Shown here: positions 10,565 through 20,062 of the stretch, one piece after another
Position numbering within the stretch: the stretch's first letter is position 1
How the letters are laid out: each line of letters opens with the position of its first letter
Source: Pseudomonas sp. S04
GTDB lineage: Bacteria > Pseudomonadota > Gammaproteobacteria > Pseudomonadales > Pseudomonadaceae
Length of the DNA stretch: 64,000 bases
Reading direction: 5' to 3'
Assembly (NCBI RefSeq): GCF_009834545.1
Contig: NZ_CP019427.1
Span: 951,001 to 1,015,000, forward strand
Translations under genes and position numbers: made by a program
Notes under the pieces: generated by a model
The model's database searches: none
Seen by the model: the letters and a program-made list of their open reading frames with translations, nothing else
What the model was told of the DNA's origin: nothing

Positions 10565-12007
10565 ATGAGCGAGTTGTTGTCCTCAGTCAGTGAACATCTG
10601 CTAGCGCCAGGCGGCGTGACCATCGAGAACCTGCAAAGCGTGCTGGGTGACCTGGCGGGGCCGGGCATCGATGCCGCCGACCTGTATTTCCAGGGCCAGA
10701 TCTCCGAGTCCTGGGCGCTGGAAGACGGCATCGTCAAGGAAGGCAGCTTCAATCTGGACCAGGGTGTGGGTGTGCGGGCGCAATCGGGGGAGAAGACCGG
10801 GTTTGCCTACAGCAATGCCATCACCCTGGAAGCCCTGGGCCTGGCCGCTCGTGCGGCCCGTTCGATCTCCCGCGCCGGACAGAACGGCACGGTGCAGGCC
10901 TTTACCACCCAGGACGTCGACCAGCTGTACGCGCCGGATAACCCGCTGGAAGTGTTGAGCCGTGCGGAAAAAGTCGAGCTGCTCAAGCGCATCGACGTGG
11001 CCACGCGCGCGCTCGATCCACGCATCCAGCAAGTCACCGTGAGCATGGCCGGGGTCTGGGAGCGGATCCTGGTGGCCTCCACCGACGGTGGCCTGGCGGC
11101 GGATGTGCGGCCCCTGGTGCGCTTCAACGTCAGCGTAATCGTCGAGCAGAACGGCCGTCGTGAGCGCGGTGGTCACGGTGGTGGCGGGCGTACCGACTAC
11201 CGCTACTTCCTGGCCGAAGACCGTGCCATGGGTTACGCCCGCGAGGCCCTGCGCCAGGCGCTGGTGAACCTGGAAGCGATTCCGGCGCCGGCTGGCACCT
11301 TGCCCGTCGTGCTGGGCTCGGGCTGGTCCGGGGTGTTGCTGCACGAAGCGGTGGGCCACGGCCTGGAAGGCGACTTCAACCGCAAGGGCAGTTCGGCCTA
11401 CAGCGGCCGCATGGGCGAGATGGTCGCCTCGAAGCTGTGCACCATTGTCGACGACGGTACCCTGGCCGGTCGCCGTGGCTCGTTGAGCGTCGATGACGAA
11501 GGCACACCGACCGAGTGCACCACGCTGATCGAAAACGGCGTGCTCAAGGGCTACATGCAGGACAAGCTCAACGCGCGCCTGATGGGCGTGGCACGCACCG
11601 GCAACGGTCGTCGCGAATCCTATGCGCACCTGCCGATGCCCCGCATGACCAATACCTACATGCTCGGTGGCGAAAGCGACCCGGCAGAAATCATCGCCTC
11701 GGTGAAGAAGGGCATCTATTGCGCCAACCTCGGCGGTGGCCAGGTCGACATCACCAGTGGCAAGTTCGTGTTTTCCACCAGCGAAGCGTACTTGATCGAA
11801 GACGGCAAGATTACCGCACCGGTCAAGGGCGCAACCCTGATCGGCAACGGGCCGGAAGCCATGAGTCGGGTGTCGATGGTCGGTAACGACCTGTCGCTGG
11901 ACAGTGGGGTAGGGACATGTGGCAAGGATGGGCAGTCGGTGCCGGTGGGTGTCGGCCAGCCAACCTTGAAAATCGACGCGATCACCGTGGGTGGCACGGG
12001 CGCGTAA
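10565..12007 (+). CDS. tldD: Metalloprotease TldD
   Basis: TldD is the catalytic half of the TldD-TldE (PmbA) heterodimer, which degrades unfolded peptides and matures modified peptides such as microcins. The 480-residue protein carries the zinc motif '[11 protein letters not shown]' (HExxxH, near residue 260). ATG 10565 gives the family start [17 protein letters not shown]. The same open frame runs backward into the nitrilase gene, but that extension is not coding. Its partner pmbA lies 680 bp downstream, separated by the opposite-strand yjgA. Confidence 0.95.
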   Translation: MSELLSSVSEHLLAPGGVTIENLQSVLGDLAGPGIDAADLYFQGQISESWALEDGIVKEGSFNLDQGVGVRAQSGEKTGFAYSNAITLEALGLAARAARSISRAGQNGTVQAFTTQDVDQLYAPDNPLEVLSRAEKVELLKRIDVATRALDPRIQQVTVSMAGVWERILVASTDGGLAADVRPLVRFNVSVIVEQNGRRERGGHGGGGRTDYRYFLAEDRAMGYAREALRQALVNLEAIPAPAGTLPVVLGSGWSGVLLHEAVGHGLEGDFNRKGSSAYSGRMGEMVASKLCTIVDDGTLAGRRGSLSVDDEGTPTECTTLIENGVLKGYMQDKLNARLMGVARTGNGRRESYAHLPMPRMTNTYMLGGESDPAEIIASVKKGIYCANLGGGQVDITSGKFVFSTSEAYLIEDGKITAPVKGATLIGNGPEAMSRVSMVGNDLSLDSGVGTCGKDGQSVPVGVGQPTLKIDAITVGGTGA

Positions 12008-12018
12008 GGGATGGAGCT

Positions 12019-12047
12019 GCGGATGGGTTGCCAGGCAACCCATCCGC
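12019..12047. terminator. Near-perfect palindrome between convergent tldD and yjgA
   Basis: Arms GCGGATGGGTTGCC (12019-12032) and GGCAACCCATCCGC (12034-12047) are perfectly complementary around one base. It sits in the 48-bp gap between two convergent genes and probably serves both as a 3' hairpin. There is no T-tract on either side, so it may protect RNA ends and not act as a classical rho-independent terminator. Confidence 0.55.
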
Positions 12048-12055
12048 GACGAGGT

Positions 12056-12580
12056 TCAACGCAGGCCGCGTTGTGTCTCGTCCAGCTCGCGGATGTACTT
12101 GAAGATTTTACGGCTGGAAGCAGGAGGTTTGTTTTGCGCAACCTCGTGCTGAGCCTGACGGATCAAGGAGCGCAATTGCTGGCGGTCCGCGTCCGGGTAC
12201 TCGATGACGAATTTTTCCAGGACAGCGTCGTCGCCGGCGATCAAGCGATCACGCCAGCGTTCCAGACCGTGGAAACGTTCGTTGTATTGGCGAGTGGAGG
12301 CGTCGAGTTGGTCCAGCAGTACCAGAATGGCACTGGTGTCCTGATCGCGCATCAGCTTGCCAATGAACTGCAGGTGCCGTTTACGCGCGATATTCGCGGT
12401 GTGCTTGGGCGCATCGGCCAGTGCCCGGCGCAAGGCGTCGGTCAAAGGCAGTTTTGCCAGCAAGTCAGGCTTGAGTGTTGTAAGGCGCTCGCCAAGGTCA
12501 ACCAGAGCATGCAGCTCACGTTTGACCTGGGATTTGCTTTTTTCTCCCGTATCGAGGGAGTCGTCGTAAGAATCAACCAT
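12056..12580 (-). CDS. yjgA: YjgA family ribosome-associated protein (DUF615)
   Basis: YjgA (also named DarP) associates with late 50S ribosomal precursors. The 174-residue protein is charged and mostly helical, with the family segments '[20 protein letters not shown]' near the N-terminus and '[19 protein letters not shown]' near the C-terminus. I start it at ATG 12580 (MVDSYDDS). An in-frame TTG at 12595 is less likely. It is inserted in opposite orientation between tldD and pmbA, an arrangement conserved in Pseudomonas. It has no visible operon partner. Confidence 0.92.
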   Translation of the reverse strand: MVDSYDDSLDTGEKSKSQVKRELHALVDLGERLTTLKPDLLAKLPLTDALRRALADAPKHTANIARKRHLQFIGKLMRDQDTSAILVLLDQLDASTRQYNERFHGLERWRDRLIAGDDAVLEKFVIEYPDADRQQLRSLIRQAQHEVAQNKPPASSRKIFKYIRELDETQRGLR

Positions 12581-12688
12581 GGTGGCCGTCCGCAAAGAAA
12601 CGCCGCCATGATAACCAGTCGGGGGCCGCTTGTCCGGCCCGGTCGCTCGATGGCCTTAACCGAAAGCAGAATTTGAGTGGAGAACAGC

Positions 12689-14035
12689 ATGAGTGCAGTT
12701 GAAAGCGTCGGCCCACAAGCGTTGCCGGCACTGCAAGAGCAAGTCGAGCAGATCATCGCCGAAGCCAAGCGCCAGGGTGCCAGTGCCTGCGAAGTGGCTG
12801 TGTCTCTGGAGCAGGGCCTGTCGACATCGGTACGCCAGCGGGAAGTCGAAACGGTTGAGTTCAACCGCGACCAGGGCTTTGGCATCACCTTGTATGTTGG
12901 CCAGCGCAAAGGCTCGGCCAGCACCTCGGCCAGTGGCGCCGAGGCAATTCGTGAAACCGTTGCCGCGGCACTGGCGATCGCCAAGCACACCTCCGAAGAC
13001 GAACACTCGGGCCTGGCCGATGCCGCGCTGATGGCCAGGGACCTGACGGACTTCGACCTGTTTCACGCCTGGGACATCACGCCTGAGCAGGCGATCGAAA
13101 AGGCCCTGGCTTGCGAAGCCGCCGCCTTTGCCGCCGACAGCCGGATCAAGAATGCCGATGGCACCACCCTCAGCACCCATCAGGGCTGCCGGGTGTATGG
13201 CAACAGTCATGGTTTCATCGGTGGTTATGCGTCTACCCGCCACAGCCTCAGTTGCGTGATGATCGCCGAGGCGGATGGTCAGATGCAGCGCGACTACTGG
13301 TATGACGTCAATCGCCAGGGCAACTTGCTGGCCGATCCGTTGAGCATTGGCCAACGCGCCGCGCAGCGTGCCGCCAGCCGCCTGGGCGCACGGCCGGTAC
13401 CGACCTGTGAAGTGCCAGTGCTGTTTTCCGCCGAACTGGCGGGTGGCCTGTTTGGCAGTTTTCTGGGGGCGATCTCCGGCGGCAATCTGTACCGCAAGTC
13501 GTCGTTTCTCGAGGGTGCATTGGGGCAGAAATTGTTTCCTGAGTGGCTGACCATCGATGAGCGCCCGCACTTGATGCGCGCCATGGGCAGTTCGGCGTTC
13601 GACGGTGATGGCCTGGCCACCTACGCCAAGCCGTTCGTCGAAAACGGCGAGTTGGTATCGTACGTGCTGGGTACCTATTCCGGCCGCAAGCTCGGTATGC
13701 CGAGCACCGCCAACTCAGGCGGCGTGCACAACCTGTTCGTCACCCATGGTGATGAAGACCAGGCAGCGCTGTTGCGGCGCATGGGTCGCGGCCTGCTGGT
13801 GACCGAGTTGATGGGCCATGGGCTGAACATGGTGACCGGCGACTACTCCCGGGGTGCGGCGGGGTTCTGGGTCGAGAACGGCGAAATCCAGTTCGCGGTC
13901 CAGGAGGTGACGATTGCCGGCAACATGCGCGACATGTTCAAGCAGATCGTGGCCGTCGGTAATGACCTGGAACTGCGCAGCAACATTCGCACCGGCTCGG
14001 TACTGATCGAGCGGATGACGGTGGCGGGTAGCTAA
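12689..14035 (+). CDS. pmbA: Metalloprotease PmbA (TldE)
   Basis: PmbA/TldE is the non-catalytic partner of TldD. It lacks the HExxxH zinc motif, as expected. The 448-residue protein has the family C-terminal signature 'ELMGHGLNMVTGDYSRGAAG' near residue 380 and ends NIRTGSVLIERMTVAGS. ATG 12689 follows GGAG at 12679-12682. An in-frame GTG at 12677 is the alternative. A strong terminator lies just after the stop, so pmbA ends its transcription unit. Confidence 0.95.
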   Translation: MSAVESVGPQALPALQEQVEQIIAEAKRQGASACEVAVSLEQGLSTSVRQREVETVEFNRDQGFGITLYVGQRKGSASTSASGAEAIRETVAAALAIAKHTSEDEHSGLADAALMARDLTDFDLFHAWDITPEQAIEKALACEAAAFAADSRIKNADGTTLSTHQGCRVYGNSHGFIGGYASTRHSLSCVMIAEADGQMQRDYWYDVNRQGNLLADPLSIGQRAAQRAASRLGARPVPTCEVPVLFSAELAGGLFGSFLGAISGGNLYRKSSFLEGALGQKLFPEWLTIDERPHLMRAMGSSAFDGDGLATYAKPFVENGELVSYVLGTYSGRKLGMPSTANSGGVHNLFVTHGDEDQAALLRRMGRGLLVTELMGHGLNMVTGDYSRGAAGFWVENGEIQFAVQEVTIAGNMRDMFKQIVAVGNDLELRSNIRTGSVLIERMTVAGS

Positions 14036-14050
14036 ACCATACCGTTGCCA

Positions 14051-14089
14051 AAAAGGCGCGCCATCCCATCGGATGGCGCGCCTTTTTTA
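14051..14089 (+). terminator. Rho-independent terminator after pmbA
   Basis: Arms AAAAGGCGCGCCATCC (14051-14066) and GGATGGCGCGCCTTTT (14071-14086) pair perfectly around a 4-base loop, followed by a run of Ts to 14088. This is a textbook terminator 15 bp beyond the pmbA stop. The A-run on its left could also let it work on the minus strand. Confidence 0.92.
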
Positions 14090-14145
14090 TGGGCCTTGCT
14101 CGGGCTCGCACAATGAGTTCTATATTGATGGCGGGGTTGTTTTGG

Positions 14146-14181
14146 TTCTCATTATCATCTAATAATAAATCTCATTATCGA
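14146..14181 (+). promoter_or_regulatory. Fur-box-like operator upstream of fagA
   Basis: The 36 bases before fagA contain two copies of CTCATTATC (14149-14157 and 14171-14179) around an AT-rich core (taataataaa). These resemble overlapping Fur boxes built from NATWAT hexamers, such as the CATTATC half of GATAATGATAATCATTATC. Position (ends 14 bp before the ATG) and the iron-regulated fagA-fumC-sodA operon behind it support Fur repression. The match was judged by eye and not scored. Confidence 0.72.
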
Positions 14182-14194
14182 GTGAGCCTGGGTC

Positions 14195-14590
14195 ATGAGT
14201 TCTGCCTTGCACGAGCAGCCTTACCTCGAAAGCTGGCGCTGGATGAGTCGTCAGATCCGCTGTGCGCTGGATCCTGACGAACCGCGCCTGATCGAACATT
14301 ACCTGGCCGAAGGCCGGTATCTGTCCTGTTGTACGGCCACTTCGGCCTGGACCGTCGCTGAAACCTCATTTCGATTGCTCCTGGACACCGCTGCCGATGT
14401 CGCGTTGCCCTGGCATTGGCGCAGCCTCTGCCTGGACCAGGCCTGGCGACCGCTGCGCGATCTGGAGCGCCTGTCTTTGTGCAAATGCCGGCTCAAGCGC
14501 TGGCAAAGCTACACCTGGCAACTGGCGACCTGCGAGTTGCTGCCCTCCATTCCCCTCATTGAACTGGTGCAAGGATTTCCCGATGAGTAA
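14195..14590 (+). CDS. fagA: FagA-like Fur-associated protein
   Basis: This 131-residue cytoplasmic protein has no recognised domain. It begins MSSALHEQPYLESWRWMSRQ and contains several Cys and Trp residues (CCTATSAWTVAE, LSLCKCRLKRWQSY). It is assigned by position as the first gene of the Fur-controlled fagA-fumC-orfX-sodA operon known in P. aeruginosa, directly behind a Fur-box-like sequence. Its stop overlaps the fumC ATG by 8 bases, indicating translational coupling. The molecular role of FagA is not established. Confidence 0.82.
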   Translation: MSSALHEQPYLESWRWMSRQIRCALDPDEPRLIEHYLAEGRYLSCCTATSAWTVAETSFRLLLDTAADVALPWHWRSLCLDQAWRPLRDLERLSLCKCRLKRWQSYTWQLATCELLPSIPLIELVQGFPDE

Positions 14591-15959
14591 TACCCGTATC
14601 GAACGTGACAGCATGGGTGAGTTGCAAGTCCCGGTAGACGCCTTGTACGGCGCACAGACCCAGCGTGCCGTGGACAACTTCCCCATCAGTGGCCAGCGCA
14701 TGCCGGCGCAATTCATTCGCGCGCTGATCCTCGCCAAGGCGGCGGCAGCCAAGGCCAACGTGGAACTCCAGCAACTGAGCGAAGCCCAGGGCAAGGCCAT
14801 TGTCGATGCGGCCCAGGGTCTGCTCGAAGGGGATTTCATGCCGCACTTCCCGGTGGATATTTTCCAGACCGGCTCCGGCACCAGTTCCAACATGAACGCC
14901 AACGAAGTGTTGGCCACCCTGGCCAGTCGCCTGTTGGGCGAGCCGATCAATCCCAACGACCACGTCAATTGCGGCCAGAGCAGCAACGACATCATTCCCA
15001 CCACCATCCACGTCAGCGCCGCGCTGGCGCTGCACGAACAACTGCTGCCGGCGCTCGAGCACCTGGTGCAGGTGATCGAGCGCAAGGCCGAGCAGGTTCA
15101 CCCGTTCATCAAGACCGGGCGTACCCATCTGATGGACGCCATGCCCGTGCGCATGAGCCAGGTACTCAACGGTTGGGCGCAGCAGCTCAAGGCCAACATC
15201 GGCCATTTGCACAACCTGTTGCCGGCCCTGCAATCCCTGGCCCAGGGCGGCACGGCGGTGGGCACCGGGATCAATGCGCACCCGCAGTTCGCGGCACGTT
15301 TCAGCCAGCAACTGAGCAGCCTGACCAAGGTGGCGTTCACCCCGGGCAAGGATCTGTTTGCCTTGATCGGCTCCCAGGATACCGCCGTGGCGGTGTCCGG
15401 GCAGCTCAAGGCGACTGCCGTATCGCTGATGAAGATCGCCAACGACCTGCGTTGGATGAACTCGGGCCCCTTGGCCGGCCTCGGTGAAATCGAGCTCGAA
15501 GGGCTGCAGCCTGGCTCATCGATCATGCCGGGCAAAGTCAATCCGGTGATTCCAGAAGCGACCGCGATGGTGGCCGCGCAAGTGATCGGCAATGACAGCG
15601 TGATCACCGTCGCCGGGCAGTCGGGCAACTTCGAGCTGAACGTGATGTTGCCGATCATTGCCCAGAATCTGCTGAGCAGCATCGAGTTGCTGGCCAACTC
15701 CAGTCGCCTGCTGGCGGACAAGGCCATTGCCAGCTTCAAGGTTAACGAGGCCAAGCTCAAGGAAGCACTGTCGCGCAACCCGATCCTGGTTACTGCGCTC
15801 AACCCGATCATTGGTTACCAGAAGGCCGCCGAAATCGCCAAGACCGCCTATCAGCAAGGTCGCCCGGTGATCGACGTGGCCCTCGAATACACCGACCTGT
15901 CGCGAAGCCAACTGGAAGAGCTGCTTAATCCGGAAAAGCTCACCGCAGGCGGTGTGTAA
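14583..15959 (+). CDS. fumC: Class II fumarate hydratase FumC (iron-independent)
   Basis: FumC interconverts fumarate and malate without an iron-sulfur cluster, replacing iron-dependent fumarases during iron limitation. The 458-residue protein has the superfamily signature 'GSSIMPGKVNP' near residue 317, plus 'QTGSGTSSNMNANEV' (near 97) and 'GRTHLMDA' (near 179), which build the active site. ATG 14583 is set by the FagA overlap. An open extension to 14397 in the same frame lies inside fagA and is not used. It sits in the iron-starvation operon upstream of Mn-SOD, a coherent iron-sparing set. Confidence 0.96.
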   Translation: MSNTRIERDSMGELQVPVDALYGAQTQRAVDNFPISGQRMPAQFIRALILAKAAAAKANVELQQLSEAQGKAIVDAAQGLLEGDFMPHFPVDIFQTGSGTSSNMNANEVLATLASRLLGEPINPNDHVNCGQSSNDIIPTTIHVSAALALHEQLLPALEHLVQVIERKAEQVHPFIKTGRTHLMDAMPVRMSQVLNGWAQQLKANIGHLHNLLPALQSLAQGGTAVGTGINAHPQFAARFSQQLSSLTKVAFTPGKDLFALIGSQDTAVAVSGQLKATAVSLMKIANDLRWMNSGPLAGLGEIELEGLQPGSSIMPGKVNPVIPEATAMVAAQVIGNDSVITVAGQSGNFELNVMLPIIAQNLLSSIELLANSSRLLADKAIASFKVNEAKLKEALSRNPILVTALNPIIGYQKAAEIAKTAYQQGRPVIDVALEYTDLSRSQLEELLNPEKLTAGGV

Positions 15960-15986
15960 TCACTGTCACCGCATAGGAGGCTCACC

Positions 15987-16424
15987 ATGGAGCACTGGAA
16001 ACGCACGATCGAAAGGGCCAACCGCTGCTTCATGCTGGGCGAGTTGGTCGATGCTCGCGAGGCCTACCTGCAGGCCCTGGCACTGGCGCAGGTGCTGTTC
16101 GCTCGCTGGGCGGACGCGGACGAGGCGGTCGCCGCCTGTGTGATCTCCCATCACAACCTCGCCGACCTGCATCTGCGCCTGAACCAGCCGGAGGAGAGCG
16201 CCGAATACCTGTGCGCCATCCATCAATTGCTGTTGCAGACCCTGCAGGACCCGCGCCAGGCACCGGCCTTGCGCGAGGCGGCACTGCGTCAAAGCAGCAA
16301 GACTTATGTCGAGCTGCTCACTTTCATCAGCGAGTACGGCGAGTACCCGCGTACCCACCGTCTGCTGCACATCGATACCGCAGCGCAGCCTAATGCTGCG
16401 CGCGCTTTTTATGGAGCTCATTAA
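15987..16424 (+). CDS. Conserved protein of the fag operon (orfX)
   Basis: A 145-residue helical protein, starting [20 protein letters not shown]. Alternating helices with A/L spacing ([38 protein letters not shown]) look like two to three TPR-type repeats. It matches in place and size the 'orfX' between fumC and sodA in P. aeruginosa. A good AGGAGG (15976-15980 area) precedes ATG 15987. Function is unknown. Its position suggests a helper in iron-starvation or superoxide response, which is inference. Confidence 0.8.
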   Translation: MEHWKRTIERANRCFMLGELVDAREAYLQALALAQVLFARWADADEAVAACVISHHNLADLHLRLNQPEESAEYLCAIHQLLLQTLQDPRQAPALREAALRQSSKTYVELLTFISEYGEYPRTHRLLHIDTAAQPNAARAFYGAH

Positions 16425-16425
16425 A

Positions 16426-17037
16426 ATGGCTTTTACCCTGCCGGCCCTGCCTTACGCCTACGATGCCCTGGAACCGCATATCGATGCGCAGACCATGGAG
16501 ATCCACTACACCAAGCACCACCAGACTTACATCAACAACCTCAATGCCGCAGTGGAGGGCACCGAGTTTGCCGAGTGGCCAGTGGAGCGCTTGGTGGCCA
16601 GTGTCCAGCAATTGCCGGAAAAGCTGCGCGCAGCGGTGATCAACCAGGGTGGCGGGCATGCCAACCATTCGTTGTTCTGGGCGGTCATGGTGCCCAACGG
16701 TGGTGGTCTGCCAGCAGGCGAGTTGGCCAAGGCGATCGATGCCCAATTGGGTGGTTTCGACAGCTTCAAGGAGGCCTTCACCAAGGCCGCGTTGAGCCGT
16801 TTCGGCAGTGGCTGGGCGTGGTTGAGCGTTACCCCGGAAAAGACCCTGGTGGTGGAAAGCAGTGGCAACCAGGATAGCCCGTTGATGAATGGCAATACGC
16901 CAATCCTCGGTCTGGATGTCTGGGAGCACGCGTATTACCTGCGCTACCAGAACCGCCGCCCGGAATACATCAATGCGTTTTACAACGTGATCCATTGGCC
17001 GCAAGTTGCGCAGCGTTATCAGGCTGCGCTGGCTTGA
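16426..17037 (+). CDS. sodA: Superoxide dismutase, Mn type
   Basis: SodA dismutates superoxide in the cytoplasm with a Mn centre and is induced when iron is short. The 203-residue protein shows the metal ligands and signatures of the Fe/Mn family: His in '[16 protein letters not shown]', '[10 protein letters not shown]', and the C-terminal '[18 protein letters not shown]' motif. ATG 16426 ([18 protein letters not shown]) lies one base after the orfX stop with GGAG 10 bases upstream. It is the fourth gene of the Fur-controlled operon. The Mn assignment rests mainly on this operon context. Confidence 0.94.
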   Translation: MAFTLPALPYAYDALEPHIDAQTMEIHYTKHHQTYINNLNAAVEGTEFAEWPVERLVASVQQLPEKLRAAVINQGGGHANHSLFWAVMVPNGGGLPAGELAKAIDAQLGGFDSFKEAFTKAALSRFGSGWAWLSVTPEKTLVVESSGNQDSPLMNGNTPILGLDVWEHAYYLRYQNRRPEYINAFYNVIHWPQVAQRYQAALA

Positions 17038-17068
17038 GCCTTCACTATAAAAAGACCTAAGGCCACTT

Positions 17069-17962
17069 ATGGGCACTGAAACACTGACGATCAGCAGTGG
17101 GCGAATGTTTCGTTATGCGCTGGGTTCGCTCCTGCTGCTGGTAGGTACTACCTTGCTGGTTGCCCATGGCCTGGCGTGGCTCGACCTTGAGCCAAAGTTG
17201 ATGCGGGCCCTGCAGGGCGGGACGATCTGTGCGCTGGGCACAGCCCTGGGGGCGGTGCCGGTGCTGGTGATCCGGCGGATGCCAGTGGCGCTCAGCGATA
17301 CCTTGCTGGGTTTTGGCGCCGGGGTAATGCTGGCGGCGACGGCCTTTTCGCTGATTGTGCCGGGAATCGCCGCTGCTGAAAGTCTGGGGCTGTCATCCTG
17401 GGCTGCCAGCGGCCTGATGTGCTGCGGCATCATGCTGGGGGCGCTCGGGCTGTTTGTGGTGGATCGGCAGATGTCCGGTGCGACCCCCGAGATGCTGGTG
17501 GGCACCCAGGAGCGCCCGGTCATCCCGCCACGCATCTGGCTGTTCGTGTTCGCCATCATTGCCCACAACATTCCTGAAGGCATGGCGGTGGGAGTCTCGG
17601 CCGGTGGCGGCATGGCGGACGCAGATAGCCTGGCCATGGGCATTGCCTTGCAGGATGTGCCGGAAGGGCTGGTAATCGCGCTGGTACTGGCGGGAGCCGG
17701 GATGTCGCGGGTCAAGGCCTTCCTGATCGGCGCCGCATCAGGGTTGGTCGAGCCGGTGTTTGCATTGCTGTGTGCCTGGCTGGTAAGCCTGGCCGAGGTG
17801 ATCCTGCCGTTGGGCCTGGCCCTTGCTGCGGGGGCGATGCTGCTGGTGGTGACTCATGAGGTGATCCCCGAATCGCGCCGCAATGGCCACGAGAAACTTG
17901 CCAGTCTCGGCTTGCTGATCGGGTTTTGCCTGATGATGGTGATGGATACGGCGCTGGGGTAG
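17069..17962 (+). CDS. ZIP-family divalent metal transporter
   Basis: This 297-residue inner-membrane protein has about eight helices. The ZIP metal-site signature is clear: 'AHNIPEGMAVGVSAGGG' (helix IV, near residue 165) and 'ALQDVPEGLVIALVLAGAG' (helix V, near 195), with His/Asn/Glu ligands. ZIP proteins import Zn, Mn or Fe. Lying 31 bp behind Mn-SOD in a Fur-controlled operon, manganese or iron import is a reasonable guess. The substrate cannot be read from sequence. ATG 17069 is the first start. Confidence 0.85.
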   Translation: MGTETLTISSGRMFRYALGSLLLLVGTTLLVAHGLAWLDLEPKLMRALQGGTICALGTALGAVPVLVIRRMPVALSDTLLGFGAGVMLAATAFSLIVPGIAAAESLGLSSWAASGLMCCGIMLGALGLFVVDRQMSGATPEMLVGTQERPVIPPRIWLFVFAIIAHNIPEGMAVGVSAGGGMADADSLAMGIALQDVPEGLVIALVLAGAGMSRVKAFLIGAASGLVEPVFALLCAWLVSLAEVILPLGLALAAGAMLLVVTHEVIPESRRNGHEKLASLGLLIGFCLMMVMDTALG

Positions 17963-18020
17963 GGGGCTGTGGCGTGTTGTCGCTGTCTCGCTGTAGCAGC
18001 TGCTACGGGCTATTACGGCT

Positions 18021-18293
18021 TTATTCGCCTTCGTCGAAGTAGTTGTTGATCAGTGCTACCAGCGCATCCAGCGCTTCTTGTTCCTGCTCGCCTTCGGTGC
18101 TCAGGTGGATGCGGGTGCCTTTGCCTGCGGCCAGCATCATCATAGCCATGATGCTCTTGCCGTCGACCATCGACTCTGGAGTGCGTCCTGCACGGATCTG
18201 GCACGGGTACTGGCCTGCAACGCCGACGAACTTGGCTGAAGCGCGGGCGTGCAGGCCCAGTTTGTTGATGATTTCAATTTCCAGAGCAGGCAT
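18021..18293 (-). CDS. ptsO: Nitrogen-PTS phosphocarrier NPr
   Basis: NPr is the HPr-like carrier that passes phosphate from EI-Ntr to EIIA-Ntr (PtsN). The 90-residue protein has the phospho-His site in 'NKLGLHARASAKFV' (His 15 or 16) and the regulatory-Ser region 'GKSIMAMMMLAA'. It is the last gene of the rpoN-hpf-ptsN-rapZ-ptsO unit, 16 bp behind rapZ. The system signals nitrogen and potassium state and does not carry sugar. Confidence 0.95.
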   Translation of the reverse strand: MPALEIEIINKLGLHARASAKFVGVAGQYPCQIRAGRTPESMVDGKSIMAMMMLAAGKGTRIHLSTEGEQEQEALDALVALINNYFDEGE

Positions 18294-18308
18294 CGCGGTG
18301 TGAATCCT

Positions 18309-19166
18309 TTAGCTAAGGTCGCGGTGGCGAACCTGGACGTTCTTCAGGGTTTTTTGCAGGACCTGGCCCAGGCGTTCGGTCAGGTAGACGGAGCGGTGAT
18401 GCCCGCCTGTGCAGCCAATGGCAATGGTCACGTAGGCCCGATTGCTGGCGGCAAAACGTGGCAGCCATTTGAGCAGGTAGCTGGAGATGTCTTCAAACAT
18501 TTCTTCGACATCCGGCTGAGCGGCCAGGTATTCGGCAACCGGCTGGTCCAGCCCGGATTGCGCGCGCAGTTCCGGTTTCCAGTAGGGGTTGGGCAGGCAG
18601 CGTACGTCGAACACCAGGTCTGCATCCACCGGCATGCCGCGCTTGAACCCGAACGACTCGACCAGGAATGCGGTGCCCGGCTCGGGTTGATTGAGCAGGC
18701 GCAACTTGATGGTGTCACGCAGTTGGTAGAGGTTCAGGTTGGTGGTGTTGAGCTTGAGGTCGGCGAGGTCGGAGATCGGCCCCAGCAAGGTGGTCTCGTC
18801 CTTGATAGCCTCGGCGAGCGAGCGCTGCGAGTTGCTCAGTGGGTGGCGCCGACGGGTTTCCGAGAAGCGCTTGAGCAGGGTTTCTTCATCGGCGTCGAGG
18901 TACAGCACATCACATTGGATATGCCGGCTACGCACTTCTTCGAGCAGATCAGGGAAGCGTGACAGATGGCTCGGCAGGTTGCGCGCATCGATCGACACGG
19001 CCACCAGTGGCTGGGCCATGTCGTTGTGAATCAACGCGCGTTCGGCCAATTCAGGGAGCAACCCGGCGGGCAGGTTGTCGATGCAGTAGTAGCCGTTGTC
19101 CTCCAGTACATTGAGGGCCGTGCTTTTACCGGAGCCGGAGCGGCCGCTGACGATGATCAAGCGCAT
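18309..19166 (-). CDS. rapZ: RNase adapter / nucleotide-binding protein RapZ
   Basis: RapZ binds UDP-GlcN precursors and, in enterics, small RNAs, and guides RNase E. It has 285 residues. Walker A 'GRSGSGKST' (8-16) and the C-terminal RNA-binding region '[18 protein letters not shown]' (near 245) are clear. It sits two bases after ptsN in the nitrogen-PTS cluster. The glmZ-type target seen in E. coli is not evident here, so the Pseudomonas target is open. Confidence 0.94.
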   Translation of the reverse strand: MRLIIVSGRSGSGKSTALNVLEDNGYYCIDNLPAGLLPELAERALIHNDMAQPLVAVSIDARNLPSHLSRFPDLLEEVRSRHIQCDVLYLDADEETLLKRFSETRRRHPLSNSQRSLAEAIKDETTLLGPISDLADLKLNTTNLNLYQLRDTIKLRLLNQPEPGTAFLVESFGFKRGMPVDADLVFDVRCLPNPYWKPELRAQSGLDQPVAEYLAAQPDVEEMFEDISSYLLKWLPRFAASNRAYVTIAIGCTGGHHRSVYLTERLGQVLQKTLKNVQVRHRDLS

Positions 19167-19168
19167 GA

Positions 19169-19633
19169 TTAGTGACCGTTTTGCTCGTCCAGGACAACCT
19201 GGTACAGGGCTTCACTGGTGCTGGCGCTGCGCAGGCGATCGCGCACTTCCTTGCGGTCCAGCATGCTGGCGATCTGGCGCAAGAGCTCCAGGTGGGCATC
19301 GGTGGCGGCTTGCGGGACCAGCAGAACAAACAGCAGGTCGACCGGAGCGCCATCGATGGCATCGAAATCAATAGGTGCGTCCAGGTGCATCAAGGCGCTG
19401 ATGGGCGCCTCGCAGCCTTTGAGGCGGCAGTGAGGAATGGCGATGCCGTTGCCAAAACCGGTCGAGCCGAGTTTTTCACGGGCGATCAGGCTCTCGAAGA
19501 CATCTTGCATCTCCAGATCCGGGACTTCCCGGGCGATCAGGTTGGCAATTTGTTCGAGGGCGCGTTTTTTACTGCCGCCCGGCACGTTCACCAAAGAACG
19601 GCCGGGGGTCAGGATGCTTTCAAGTCGGATCAT
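19169..19633 (-). CDS. ptsN: Nitrogen-PTS EIIA component PtsN
   Basis: EIIA-Ntr accepts phosphate from NPr and regulates potassium transport, PHB and sigma-54-related processes. The 154-residue protein has the phospho-His in '[11 protein letters not shown]' (about residue 68) and the family segments '[12 protein letters not shown]' and '[11 protein letters not shown]'. It lies 12 bp after hpf and 2 bp before rapZ within a single operon downstream of rpoN. Confidence 0.95.
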   Translation of the reverse strand: MIRLESILTPGRSLVNVPGGSKKRALEQIANLIAREVPDLEMQDVFESLIAREKLGSTGFGNGIAIPHCRLKGCEAPISALMHLDAPIDFDAIDGAPVDLLFVLLVPQAATDAHLELLRQIASMLDRKEVRDRLRSASTSEALYQVVLDEQNGH

Positions 19634-19645
19634 GGGATGGGGGTG

Positions 19646-19954
19646 TTAACGACCGGTTGCGCCCTGAAGGAGGCTCTGGGTCTTTTCCTTATGCTTTTTA
19701 AGTTGACGGTCCAGCTTGTCGGTCAGCAGGTCAATGGCGGCATACATGTCCGTATGCTCGGCATTGGCGACTACTTCTCCGCCGGGGATATGCAGCGTGG
19801 CTTCGATTTTCTGCAACAGCTTCTCGACGTTCATCGTGACTTGCACGTTGGTGATCTTGTCGAAATGCCTCTCCAGCCGGTCGAGTTTTTCGCCGATGTA
19901 GGTGCGCAGAGGTTCGGTAACTTCCAGTTGGTGTCCACTGATGTTGACTTGCAT
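19646..19954 (-). CDS. hpf: Ribosome hibernation-promoting factor HPF
   Basis: Short HPF (102 aa) binds 30S subunits and drives 100S dimers in stationary phase. It starts MQVNISGHQLEVTEPLRTYI and carries basic helices (DKLDRQLKKHKEKTQ) typical of the S30AE family. I use ATG 19954, preceded by AAGGAG at good spacing. A longer open frame to 20038 adds a non-homologous N-terminus. It is the gene directly downstream of rpoN. Confidence 0.94.
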   Translation of the reverse strand: MQVNISGHQLEVTEPLRTYIGEKLDRLERHFDKITNVQVTMNVEKLLQKIEATLHIPGGEVVANAEHTDMYAAIDLLTDKLDRQLKKHKEKTQSLLQGATGR

Positions 19955-20062
19955 ACAGCTTCTCCTTCGTTGCCAGTGCATAAGGCGGCAGGCCGAGTTG
20001 CCTGCCACTAGGGTGTCTGCGAAAGATTTCGAAAACACCCTGGAACGCTGTGGCGTGGCCCG

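Noticed and set aside
17963..18020. Hairpin 'gtagcagctgctac' between the ZIP gene and ptsO
   Set aside because: The self-complementary core is short and lacks a T-run. It may be part of another dispersed repeat, but one copy is not evidence.
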